A stretch of 13,267 bases of DNA from positions 1 to 13,267 of the forward strand of contig JAEMQE010000302.1 of the NCBI GenBank assembly GCA_022758945.1, read 5' to 3'. The position numbers and the translations under genes were made by a program. The notes beneath the pieces were generated by a model, which saw only the letters and a list, made by a program, of their open reading frames with translations, was not told the DNA's origin and made no database searches. Positions within the stretch are counted from its first letter, which is position 1. Each line of letters starts with the position of its first letter. The DNA is from Lentimicrobium sp. (GTDB lineage: Bacteria > Bacteroidota > Bacteroidia > Flavobacteriales > Flavobacteriaceae). Shown here piece after piece: positions 5,710-13,267 of this stretch.

Positions 5710-6762
5710 ATGAACATTACAAAAAATATTCACGAATGGCTTTTTAGCCTGATGCCAGCAACCACGGCAAGCATTGTAGAAATGGTATTAATAGCCGTTG
5801 TTTACCTCGCTATTTTTGCAGTTGCCGGTTTATACTTGGTTTTACTCGAAAGAAGAGTGGCTGCTTGGTTTCAATTGCGATTGGGTCCAAACCGAGTTGG
5901 TTGGCAAGGTTTATTGCAAACTATGGCCGATGCTCTAAAATTAGTTTCCAAAGAGTTGACCGTTACCATAAAAGCAGACAAATTTTTATACAATTTAGCT
6001 CCTTATTTTGTTATCGTCACTGCTTTAATGGCTTTGTCTCTTTTTCCTTTTTCCAAGGAATTTCAAGCCTTTGACATTAATATTGGTATTTTCTTTTTAA
6101 CAGCCATTTCGTCTATTGGAGTTATTGGAATATTATTAGCGGGTTGGAGTAGCAACAACAAGTTTTCCTTAATTGGTGCAATGCGAAGCGGTGTTCAAAC
6201 TATTAGTTACGAATTATCCGTAGGATTATCGCTGATGACAATGGTTTTAATGACGGGTTCTTTGCAACTTTCGCAAATTGTGGAAATTCAAAAAGGGGGC
6301 TGGCTCATTGTTCAGGGACATATTCCTGCAATTATAGCCTTTTGTATCTATATGATTGCGGGAACTGCTGAAACGAATAGAGCTCCCTTTGACTTGGTGG
6401 AAGCTGAATCAGAATTAGGTGCTGGTTTCCACACCGAATATTCGGGAATGAAGTTTGCCTATTTCTTCTTGGCTGAGTTCATCAATATGTTTATCATCGC
6501 AGCAATCGCCACAACAATATTTTTTGGAGCCTATTTATCTCCTTTTGGAATAACCGACAATATTCCTTTGCTAGGCGTATTCTGGTTCTTGGCAAAAACA
6601 TTGGTATTAATATTTTTAATGATGTGGTTCAGATGGACGTTTCCAAGATTAAGAATTGACCAACTTTTGGTATTGGAATGGAAATATTTACTTCCGATAA
6701 ACCTATTAAACTTGGTATTGATGGCCTTGATTGTATTGCTTAAATTAACCATTCACTTTTAA
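5710..6762 (+). CDS. nuoH: NADH-quinone oxidoreductase (complex I) subunit H
   Basis: NuoH (ND1) is the membrane subunit that closes the quinone tunnel and links quinone chemistry to the proton pumps. With the start at 5710 it has 350 residues. Hallmarks are LLERRVAAWFQLRLGPNRVG (45-64), the acidic loop AETNRAPFDLVEAESELGAG (220-239) with E221, E231, E233 and E235, and the following HTEYSG. Eight transmembrane helices are expected for the family and fit the hydrophobic pattern. An in-frame TTG at 5689 would add seven residues and overlap the end of nuoD. The ATG at 5710, 10 bp after the nuoD stop, is the better start. nuoI follows after 5 bp. Confidence 0.95.
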   Translation: MNITKNIHEWLFSLMPATTASIVEMVLIAVVYLAIFAVAGLYLVLLERRVAAWFQLRLGPNRVGWQGLLQTMADALKLVSKELTVTIKADKFLYNLAPYFVIVTALMALSLFPFSKEFQAFDINIGIFFLTAISSIGVIGILLAGWSSNNKFSLIGAMRSGVQTISYELSVGLSLMTMVLMTGSLQLSQIVEIQKGGWLIVQGHIPAIIAFCIYMIAGTAETNRAPFDLVEAESELGAGFHTEYSGMKFAYFFLAEFINMFIIAAIATTIFFGAYLSPFGITDNIPLLGVFWFLAKTLVLIFLMMWFRWTFPRLRIDQLLVLEWKYLLPINLLNLVLMALIVLLKLTIHF

Positions 6763-6767
6763 AAATT

Positions 6768-7244
6768 ATGAGTTATTTTTTAGATATATATAATGGAGTA
6801 AAATCGCTCCTCACGGGAATGAGCGTTACCGGAAAGTATTTTTTACATTCCAGAAAAGGTGCCATTACACAGCAATATCCCGATAATCGAGACACTTTAA
6901 AAATGTTCGAACGTTTCCGCGGCGAGGTAGTTATGCCTCACGATGAAAACAATGAACACCGTTGTACAGGTTGCCAAAAGTGCGAATTGGCTTGTCCCAA
7001 CGGAAGTATCGAAATTATTTGGGACAGACAAATTGACCCAACTACCGGAAAAAAGAAAAAAATGATAGACCAACATATTTATCATTTAGGAATGTGCACG
7101 ATGTGTAGTTTATGTATTGAAGCCTGTCCTACTGATGCTATCAAATGGGCGCAGAATTTTGAAAATTCCGTTTACGACAGAACATACCTCACTAGAGTTT
7201 TAAACAAACCAGGCTCGAAAGTTGTACCTGGACTAGAAGATTAA
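6768..7244 (+). CDS. nuoI: NADH-quinone oxidoreductase (complex I) subunit I, 2[4Fe-4S]
   Basis: NuoI carries clusters N6a and N6b and passes electrons to N2 in NuoB. It has 158 residues. Two classic motifs are complete: C66-x2-C69-x2-C72-x3-C76-P and C110-x2-C113-x2-C116-x3-C120-P. Between them lies an unusually basic loop with KKKK at 95-98 (IDPTTGKKKKMIDQ). No NuoE/F/G is encoded in the cluster, so NuoI would be the outermost iron-sulfur subunit and the likely entry point for electrons, for example from reduced ferredoxin. That role is inferred; the fold and clusters are clear. The start is 5 bp after nuoH, and nuoJ begins 4 bp after the stop. Confidence 0.95.
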   Translation: MSYFLDIYNGVKSLLTGMSVTGKYFLHSRKGAITQQYPDNRDTLKMFERFRGEVVMPHDENNEHRCTGCQKCELACPNGSIEIIWDRQIDPTTGKKKKMIDQHIYHLGMCTMCSLCIEACPTDAIKWAQNFENSVYDRTYLTRVLNKPGSKVVPGLED

Positions 7245-7248
7245 TCTT

Positions 7249-7770
7249 ATGGAAAAAATTGTATTTTATATTTTAGCATTAATAATGATAGTTGGCGCTA
7301 TAGCTTCGGTAACAAGTCGCCAAATGCTTCGATCAGTTATTTATTTGCTGTTTGTGCTTATTGGTGTAGCGGGAATTTACTTCTTAATCGATTATAATTT
7401 CTTGGCAGCCGTTCAATTGACGGTTTATGCAGGAGGTATTATTGTGTTGGTCATCTTCTCGGTATTACTGGTTCATCACATCGAAATGGAATTGGAAATG
7501 GCAAAATTGTCCAAAAAATTACTAACCGGATTGGTTTGTTTGATTGGACTCGGCATTTTCTTATCTGTCATTTATACAACAAATTTTAATGTTGTCGAAA
7601 ATTCTAAAACTACCGATGTTACCGATATTGGAATGGGACTTTTAAGTTACGGAACAGGTGGATTCATATTACCTTTTGAAGTGATTAGTATTCTATTATT
7701 AGCCGCAATGATTGGAGCCATCATCATTGGAAAAGGAGACAAACTAACTAAAAACGACGACACATTATGA
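7249..7770 (+). CDS. nuoJ: NADH-quinone oxidoreductase (complex I) subunit J
   Basis: NuoJ (ND6) is a small membrane subunit, usually with five helices, between the quinone tunnel and the antiporter-like pumps. It has 173 residues. The conserved third helix reads VQLTVYAGGIIVLVIFSVLL (55-74), with Y60 in the usual tyrosine position and the glycine pair where the family has a pi-bulge. A charged stretch follows (HHIEMELEMAKLSKK), and the last hydrophobic segment is about 140-160. The stop overlaps the nuoK start as ATGA (7767-7770), so the two are probably translationally coupled. Confidence 0.93.
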   Translation: MEKIVFYILALIMIVGAIASVTSRQMLRSVIYLLFVLIGVAGIYFLIDYNFLAAVQLTVYAGGIIVLVIFSVLLVHHIEMELEMAKLSKKLLTGLVCLIGLGIFLSVIYTTNFNVVENSKTTDVTDIGMGLLSYGTGGFILPFEVISILLLAAMIGAIIIGKGDKLTKNDDTL

Positions 7771-8084
7771 TAGCTGGAATTAGCATTTACGAAATTTTTA
7801 CCCTCACCTCTATTCTATTTTTTATAGGTATTTATGGGTTTATTACCAGAAAAAACTTGATTTCGATTTTAATATCGCTCGAGTTGATTTTAAATGCTTC
7901 GGCGATCAATTTTGTTGTCATCAACAAATATTTATATCCCGATGTGTTGCAGGGCGTTTTCTTTTCGATTTTTATTATTGCCGTGGCTGCCGCCGAAACT
8001 GCGCTGGCTGTTGCAATTATAATTAATCTTTACAGACAAATCAGCTCGGTTGAAGTGAAGGACACTGAAATTATGAAGTACTAA
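7767..8084 (+). CDS. nuoK: NADH-quinone oxidoreductase (complex I) subunit K
   Basis: NuoK (ND4L) is a three-helix membrane subunit related to MrpC of Mrp antiporters. At 105 residues it has normal length. Two buried glutamates of the central proton path are present: E39 (ISLELILNA) and E77 (AVAAAETALAVAI), matching E36 and E72 of E. coli NuoK. The ATG overlaps the nuoJ stop by four bases. nuoL follows after a 12-bp spacer. Confidence 0.95.
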   Translation: MIAGISIYEIFTLTSILFFIGIYGFITRKNLISILISLELILNASAINFVVINKYLYPDVLQGVFFSIFIIAVAAAETALAVAIIINLYRQISSVEVKDTEIMKY

Positions 8085-8096
8085 TATTCATCAACT

Positions 8097-10022
8097 ATGG
8101 ACATCTCTTATATATTCTTTATTCCTTTGATTCCGCTGGCCGTTTTCTTGCTTTTGGGAATCTTTAATCAGCAAATTAAACCTGCAGTTTCAGGCTACAT
8201 TGGAGTTTTGGGATTATCAATCTCAGCTGCATTATCGTATTTCGCTGCTTATCAATACTTTTTCCTTTACGGAAAAGTCGATGGTGTTTACCAAACTTTT
8301 GTTGAAAAAACAGCGTGGATGAATTTCACTGACACCTTGCATATCGATATGGGAATTTTGGCTGATCCCATATCTGTAATGATGCTTGTTGTGGTCTCTA
8401 CCATTTCGTTGATGGTTCACATTTACAGCCGAGGTTATATGAAAGGCGACGATGGCTACACCAAATTCTTTGCTTTTTTATCGCTGTTTTCCTTTTCGAT
8501 GCTGGGACTAGTTTTAGCAACCAATCTTTTCCAAATCTATATTTTCTGGGAGTTAGTGGGTGTTTCTTCTTATTTGTTAATTGGCTATTATTATACCAAA
8601 ACTTCGGCAATTGCAGCAGCAAAAAAAGCTTTTATCGTAACCCGATTCGCTGATTTTGGATTCTTAATAGGAATTTTAATAGTAAGTTATTACGCTGGCA
8701 CTTTCGATTTTCAAACTTTAAATGCGGTCAATCCGGGCGGCGAAGGATTAGTTCTAAATTGGGGTGCTTCTTCTTTTATGGGATTATCCGTAATTACTTG
8801 GGCATTGTTATTAATATTTATAGGTGGAGCTGGAAAATCAGCGATGTTCCCATTACATATATGGTTACCCGATGCAATGGAAGGACCAACACCAGTTTCT
8901 GCCTTAATTCACGCAGCAACAATGGTTGTCGCGGGCGTTTTCTTGGTTGCTCGATTATTCCCGATGTATTATTTTGTTGAAGATGGATTTGCCTTGAATG
9001 TTGTGGCTTATGTAGGTGCATTTTCTTCCTTGTTTGCCGCAATAATTGCTTTGACTCAAACGGATATCAAGCGAGTCTTGGCCTTTTCGACAATGTCACA
9101 AATTGGATATATGATGTTGGCTTTAGGCGTTTCAAGTTATAAAGGAGAAGAAGGCGTTGGTTATATGGCGTCTATGTTCCATTTGTTTACACACGCCATG
9201 TTCAAAGCCTTACTATTCTTGGGCGCAGGTTCCGTAATTCACGCGGTTCACAGCAATTATTTGAAAGATATGGGCGGTTTGCGCAAGTATATGCCAATTA
9301 CCAATATTACATTCTTAATTGCAGCACTAACAATAGCCGGAGTGCCACCATTTGCAGGATTTTGGAGTAAAGACGAAATCTTAGTTGCCGCTTTCGAAAA
9401 AAATCAATTGCTTTATTTTGTTGGACTTTTCGTAGCAGGATTAACTGCTTTTTATATGTTTCGACTTTATTTTGGCATCTTTTGGGGGAAAGATACCCAA
9501 TACAAACACAAGCCGCACGAATCGCCAATTTCGATGACGTTTCCGCTATTGTTCTTGGCATTTATGAGTATGGTGGCAGGATTTATTCCTTTCAGCGAAT
9601 TTGTGACCGCCGATAAAGTGGCTTTCGAAGGACATTTGAATTTACCATTGGCTGCAGCCGCTGTTGGAATTGGACTATTTGGAATTATTTTGGCTTGGAT
9701 TTTCTACAAAAAAGAAAATGATTTGGCAGAACGATTTTCCAATGCTTTTGGAGTATTTTACAAATGGACCTTTCATAAATTCTATTTCGACGAAATCTAC
9801 ATGTTCGTCACCAAGAAAATAATTTTCGATCGAATTTCGGCACCAATTGCCAAATTCGACAAGAAATATGTGGACGGAACAATGGAAGGCATTGGAAACA
9901 AAACGGTCCTAATTTCCGAAAAAATAAAAGGATTGCAATCCGGAAGATTACAAGATTACGCAATGTTTTTTGTATCGGGAGTTGTAGTTATCGCTTTGGT
10001 TTTCATTTATTTATGGACATAA
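8097..10022 (+). CDS. nuoL: NADH-quinone oxidoreductase (complex I) subunit L
   Basis: NuoL (ND5) is the distal antiporter-like proton-pumping subunit. At 641 residues it is full length. Key residues are intact: E152 in TM5 (FWELVGVSSYLLIGYY), K247 in TM7 (GGAGKSAMFPLHIW, five residues before the Pro of PLH) and H272 in the following helix (LIHAATMV). The C-terminus has the expected long amphipathic lateral helix (about 540-615) and a final anchor helix, joined by LQSGRLQDYAMFFVSG, a close match to the family's usual junction. It sits between nuoK and nuoM with 12-bp spacers on both sides. It resembles complex I NuoL rather than a stand-alone Mrp antiporter because of this context and the lateral helix. 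Confidence 0.95.
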   Translation: MDISYIFFIPLIPLAVFLLLGIFNQQIKPAVSGYIGVLGLSISAALSYFAAYQYFFLYGKVDGVYQTFVEKTAWMNFTDTLHIDMGILADPISVMMLVVVSTISLMVHIYSRGYMKGDDGYTKFFAFLSLFSFSMLGLVLATNLFQIYIFWELVGVSSYLLIGYYYTKTSAIAAAKKAFIVTRFADFGFLIGILIVSYYAGTFDFQTLNAVNPGGEGLVLNWGASSFMGLSVITWALLLIFIGGAGKSAMFPLHIWLPDAMEGPTPVSALIHAATMVVAGVFLVARLFPMYYFVEDGFALNVVAYVGAFSSLFAAIIALTQTDIKRVLAFSTMSQIGYMMLALGVSSYKGEEGVGYMASMFHLFTHAMFKALLFLGAGSVIHAVHSNYLKDMGGLRKYMPITNITFLIAALTIAGVPPFAGFWSKDEILVAAFEKNQLLYFVGLFVAGLTAFYMFRLYFGIFWGKDTQYKHKPHESPISMTFPLLFLAFMSMVAGFIPFSEFVTADKVAFEGHLNLPLAAAAVGIGLFGIILAWIFYKKENDLAERFSNAFGVFYKWTFHKFYFDEIYMFVTKKIIFDRISAPIAKFDKKYVDGTMEGIGNKTVLISEKIKGLQSGRLQDYAMFFVSGVVVIALVFIYLWT

Positions 10023-10034
10023 CAATAAATTAAT

Positions 10035-11531
10035 ATGGATATTTTATCACTTTTTGTAATTGTACCTGTACTCACGCTTTTAGCTTTGGTTTTATCCAAA
10101 GGCTTAAAACAGGCACGAATTATTTCAATGGTTGGAAGTTTCATTCAACTCGGAATGGCTATCAATTTACTTTTTGCCTACTTTAAAGAAAGAGCCGTCA
10201 ATAAAAGTATTATGCTTTTTACACAAGATACGGTTTGGTTTGAAAATTTCAATATCCATTATGCGATTGGAGTTGATGGTATTTCTGTTGCTTTATTGTT
10301 GTTGACCTCGATAGTAGTATTAGCGGGTGTTTTCATCTCTTGGAAAACGGACGATTTGCCTAAAGAATTTTTCATCTCACTTTTGGTGCTGGCGACTGGA
10401 GTTTACGGATTCTTTATTTCCATCGATTTGTTCACGATGCTTGTTTTCTACGAAATAGCCGTGATACCAATGTATTTGTTAATTGGAATTTGGGGTTCTG
10501 GTCCAAAAGAATACTCGGCGATGAAATTGACTTTGATGTTAATGGGAGCTTCAGCCGTTTTGATGGTAGGCGTTTTGGGGATTTATTTCAATTCGAATGC
10601 TGACGGAGGTCCTTTGACCTTCAATATTTTGGAAATTGCCAAAGTTCATATTCCATTTGCAGCCCAAAAATTATTCTTCCCTTTGACCTTTGTTGGCTTT
10701 GCCGTATTGGGAGCTTTATTTCCTTTTCATACTTGGTCACCTGATGGTCACGCTTCGGCGCCAACAGCAGTATCCATGCTTCACGCAGGAGTTTTAATGA
10801 AATTAGGAGGTTATGGTGTTTTTAGAATTGCAATGTTTTTATTACCATTGGGAGCTATTGAATGGTCTTGGTTTTTCATTATATTATCCGCAACGGGAGT
10901 TATTTATGGAGCCTTTGGTGCTTTAAGACAAACCGATTTAAAATATATTAATGCGTATTCGTCCGTGAGTCACTTGGGAATGGTGTTGTTTGCTTTATTG
11001 ATGTTGAACAAAACCGCTTGGAACGGTGCTGTCCTACAATCGCTTTCCCACGGATTTATGACCGCCTTATTCTTCGCCTTAATCGGAATGATTTACGGAA
11101 GAACACACACGAGAGACATCACCAAATTAGGAGGATTATTGAAAGTAATGCCATTTATATCTGTGATTTATGTTATTGCAGGTTTGGCTTCTTTAGGATT
11201 GCCAGGATTTAGTGGTTTCGTAGCCGAAATGAACATCTTCGTTGGTGCTTTCCAACACGAAGAAATGTTCTACCGAGTGGCAACCATAATTTCAGTTTCA
11301 GCCATTGTAGTAACGGCTGTTTATATCCTTCGAGTTCTTGGAATTATGCTAATGGGACAAGTCAAAAACGAAGAATTTTTAGACTTGCCAAAAGTAACTT
11401 GGTTCGAAGTAACAGGCATAATGTTACTCTTAGTTCCAATGATAGGTATGGGAGTAGCACCGCTTTGGTTAAGCAATATGACAATGGAAAGTGTTGGGCC
11501 GTTTATTCAAGGAGTATTAAATCATTTATAA
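10035..11531 (+). CDS. nuoM: NADH-quinone oxidoreductase (complex I) subunit M, lacking the TM7 lysine
   Basis: NuoM (ND4) is the middle antiporter-like proton-pumping subunit, with about 14 helices in the family. It has 498 residues. The TM5 glutamate is present (E140, LVFYEIAVIPMY), as are the TM8 lysine (K256, VLMKLGGYG) and the terminal acidic residue of TM12 (E399, GFVAEMNIF). The TM7 lysine is missing. Aligning FAVLGALFPFHTW (222-234) with NuoL and NuoN on the Pro-x-His motif puts L225 where NuoL has K247 and NuoN K215 (Lys234 in E. coli NuoM). The codon is TTG, two or more changes from any Lys codon. The nearest lysine upstream is K212, at the helix edge. The reading frame is otherwise intact, so the gene is not decayed. 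Confidence 0.94.
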   Translation: MDILSLFVIVPVLTLLALVLSKGLKQARIISMVGSFIQLGMAINLLFAYFKERAVNKSIMLFTQDTVWFENFNIHYAIGVDGISVALLLLTSIVVLAGVFISWKTDDLPKEFFISLLVLATGVYGFFISIDLFTMLVFYEIAVIPMYLLIGIWGSGPKEYSAMKLTLMLMGASAVLMVGVLGIYFNSNADGGPLTFNILEIAKVHIPFAAQKLFFPLTFVGFAVLGALFPFHTWSPDGHASAPTAVSMLHAGVLMKLGGYGVFRIAMFLLPLGAIEWSWFFIILSATGVIYGAFGALRQTDLKYINAYSSVSHLGMVLFALLMLNKTAWNGAVLQSLSHGFMTALFFALIGMIYGRTHTRDITKLGGLLKVMPFISVIYVIAGLASLGLPGFSGFVAEMNIFVGAFQHEEMFYRVATIISVSAIVVTAVYILRVLGIMLMGQVKNEEFLDLPKVTWFEVTGIMLLLVPMIGMGVAPLWLSNMTMESVGPFIQGVLNHL

Positions 11532-11543
11532 TAAATAACTAAA

Positions 11544-12974
11544 ATGAATTTGACCAGTTTTATCGCAATGAGACAAGAAATTTTCCTATTGACAATTATA
11601 CTATTGTTGATTGTTGGCGAAATTTTCATAAATAAACACAATAAAGGAAGCCTTGTACATTTAGCCCTAGTTCTATTTTGCATTCATACCATTATAGGCT
11701 TTTTTGCTATCGAGGAAACCAGTTTATTTGGCGGAATGTTTCGCACCAATACTTTAATTCACTTCTTCAAAAATACGCTAAATGTAGGTGTGTTAATTAT
11801 TTTGCTCCAATCAGCTGATTGGATTCAAGAGAAAATGGTACCCTTAAATAAAGGAACCGAGTTTTTTATGTTGCTCTTTTCTTCTCTTTTAGGAATGTAT
11901 TTTATGATTTCGGCAGGTGATTTTCTCATGTTTTACATTGGATTGGAATTATCTACTTTGCCAGTGGCAGCTTTGGTAGCTTGGGAAACTTCCAAAAGAA
12001 TTTCGAGTGAAGCGGGAGTAAAATTCATACTTTCAGCAGGATTAGCATCGGGAGTTTCCTTGTTTGGAATCTCGTTATTATACGCCGCAACGGGTTCAAT
12101 TTATTTTGATGTTATAACTGGAATTATTACTTCATCAAACTTAACAATATTAGGTTTCATTCTGTTTTTTGCAGGCTTGGCATTCAAAATATCACTAGTT
12201 CCATTCCACTTTTGGACAGCAGACGTTTACGAAGGAGCACCCATTGGTGTTGCTTCTTATTTATCAGTAATTTCAAAAGGTGCAGCAGCATTTATATTAA
12301 TGATTTTATTGTTTACGGTTTTAAAACCATTGATGCACGTTTGGGAAAATATCATTTATGTGGTAGCACTTGCCACCATGTTTATTGGTAACTTATTCGC
12401 TTTGCGCCAACAAAATATGAAACGTTTCTTAGCCTTTTCATCGATTGCTCAAGCTGGTTTTATTTTATTGGGGTTAATTTCTGGATCGCAATTAGGAACT
12501 GCAACAGTCGTGTATTTTATATTGGTTTATATTTTCACAAATTTAGCTGCTTTCGGAGTGGTTCAAGCCATTTCTTTGCAAACCGGAAAAGAAAACAGGG
12601 ACGATTATAATGGTCTGTATAGAACAAATCCTAACTTAAGTCTCGTGATGATGTTGGCCTTGTTTTCATTGGCTGGAATTCCTCCAATAGCAGGCTTTTT
12701 TGGTAAATTCTTTCTATTCGCAGCAGCGGCAAGCAAAGGATATTATCTTTTGGTTTTCTTGGCAGTTGTCAATGTAACCATCTCCCTTTATTATTACTTA
12801 TTGGTGGTAAGAGCAATGTTCATTAGAAAAAGTGAGAATCCAATTCCGTTTTTTAAGAGCAAGATTTATATGAGATTGGGATTAATAATCACCGTTTTGG
12901 GTATTTTAATTCTAGGATTATACAGCCCATTGTACGATTACATTTTTGAATTAAGCAACGTTTTTAATAAATAA
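11544..12974 (+). CDS. nuoN: NADH-quinone oxidoreductase (complex I) subunit N
   Basis: NuoN (ND2) is the antiporter-like pump nearest the quinone module. It has 476 residues, a usual bacterial length, and about 14 helices are expected. The pumping residues are present: E135 in TM5 (YIGLELSTLPVAAL), K215 in TM7 (LAFKISLVPFHFW) and K245 in TM8 (VISKGAAAFIL). The later helices carry SLAGIPPIAGFFGKF, the usual broken-helix signature of TM12. The gene is the last complex I gene of the cluster and starts 12 bp after nuoM. A further open reading frame begins 3 bp after its stop and is probably in the same transcript. Confidence 0.95.
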   Translation: MNLTSFIAMRQEIFLLTIILLLIVGEIFINKHNKGSLVHLALVLFCIHTIIGFFAIEETSLFGGMFRTNTLIHFFKNTLNVGVLIILLQSADWIQEKMVPLNKGTEFFMLLFSSLLGMYFMISAGDFLMFYIGLELSTLPVAALVAWETSKRISSEAGVKFILSAGLASGVSLFGISLLYAATGSIYFDVITGIITSSNLTILGFILFFAGLAFKISLVPFHFWTADVYEGAPIGVASYLSVISKGAAAFILMILLFTVLKPLMHVWENIIYVVALATMFIGNLFALRQQNMKRFLAFSSIAQAGFILLGLISGSQLGTATVVYFILVYIFTNLAAFGVVQAISLQTGKENRDDYNGLYRTNPNLSLVMMLALFSLAGIPPIAGFFGKFFLFAAAASKGYYLLVFLAVVNVTISLYYYLLVVRAMFIRKSENPIPFFKSKIYMRLGLIITVLGILILGLYSPLYDYIFELSNVFNK

Positions 12975-12977
12975 GTT

Positions 12978-13267
12978 ATGGCATCATTAGACGGAAAACA
13001 TTCATTTGGAAGCATTGGAGAAACAAGAGTTACTTTTGTCGAAAAAGGCGTTGACGAAAGTCGCAGGGATTTTTTGAAACAACTATTGGAACATAACGGT
13101 CTTGAAGTTATACTCGATGAAGAAAAGAAAAAAGCAGAAGAAGATCCTCAATTATATACAGTAGCAGTTACCGATATGGTTTTCAATCCCACCATTTGGA
13201 TTTTCGAACGAAAAATGAAAACATTGGATGGACACAAAGTAACACAAGATTACTGGTTTCAAAGAAC
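12978..13267 (+). CDS. Unrecognised soluble protein, 5' part (runs off right edge)
   Basis: An ATG at 12978 opens a frame that stays open for 96 codons to the window edge. The protein starts MASLDGKHSFGSIGETRV and I do not recognise its family. It has no signal peptide, no hydrophobic stretch and no cysteines. It is highly charged, with an acidic-basic segment around LDEEKKKAEEDPQ (46-58) and several aromatics near the visible end (FNPTIWIFERK, DYWFQR). The even use of charged residues and the mix of predicted helix and strand suggest a folded cytoplasmic protein. It begins 3 bp after nuoN with no promoter between, so it is almost certainly co-transcribed with complex I. An accessory or assembly role is possible but rests only on position. 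Confidence 0.75.
   Translation, partial: MASLDGKHSFGSIGETRVTFVEKGVDESRRDFLKQLLEHNGLEVILDEEKKKAEEDPQLYTVAVTDMVFNPTIWIFERKMKTLDGHKVTQDYWFQR

Noticed and set aside
8232..9561. Several 60-85-codon reading frames on the minus strand and one on the plus strand inside nuoL
   Set aside because: They lie wholly within a strongly conserved membrane gene, have no recognisable domains, and their odd composition fits shadow frames of codon-biased sequence.
1..13267. CRISPR array, tRNA or rRNA genes, insertion sequences
   Set aside because: No regularly spaced repeats, cloverleaf-like segments, transposase genes or long terminal inverted repeats were seen; coding genes fill almost all of the window.

Overview
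The window looks like chromosome of a Bacteroidetes bacterium, most likely of the Flavobacteriaceae. The DNA is AT-rich and most genes end in TAA. Starts are preceded by A/T-rich stretches rather than Shine-Dalgarno sites. Two intergenic gaps carry a match to the Bacteroidetes -7 promoter element TAnnTTTG, and the protein sequences have a flavobacterial character. The organism is inferred; there is no rRNA gene to confirm it.

Layout. Positions 1-37 (minus strand) hold the first 12 codons of a ferredoxin gene that runs off the left edge. A 150-bp AT-rich divergent intergenic region follows. Positions 188-3057 carry korA-korB, a two-subunit 2-oxoacid (most likely 2-oxoglutarate):ferredoxin oxidoreductase. 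A 96-bp gap with a promoter-like box and a small perfect inverted repeat leads into a tightly packed complex I operon, nuoA-B-C-D-H-I-J-K-L-M-N (3154-12974). Its gaps are 4-12 bp or overlaps, except for 57 bp between nuoB and nuoC, which contains a heptamer tandem repeat. After nuoN, an open reading frame of unknown function starts 3 bp downstream (12978) and runs off the right edge.

How the genes fit together. The nuo cluster encodes all seven membrane subunits (A, H, J, K, L, M, N) and the four connecting-arm subunits (B, C, D, I), but not the NADH dehydrogenase module NuoE/F/G. nuoD is followed after 10 bp by nuoH, so nothing is left of those genes here. An 11-subunit complex I must take electrons from something other than its own FMN-bearing NADH site. 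Next to it are a KorAB enzyme that reduces ferredoxin and the start of a ferredoxin gene. The simplest reading is a respiratory module in which 2-oxoglutarate oxidation reduces ferredoxin, ferredoxin feeds the NuoI clusters, and the Nuo proton pump reduces the quinone, probably menaquinone. This route is inferred from gene content and order; no part of it is demonstrated by the sequence alone.

The least expected protein-level observation is in NuoM. The TM7 lysine of antiporter-like subunits, present at the aligned position in NuoL (K247) and NuoN (K215), is leucine (L225) in NuoM, while other key NuoM residues (E140, K256, E399) are kept. I saw no mobile elements, tRNA or rRNA genes, CRISPR arrays or broken genes.
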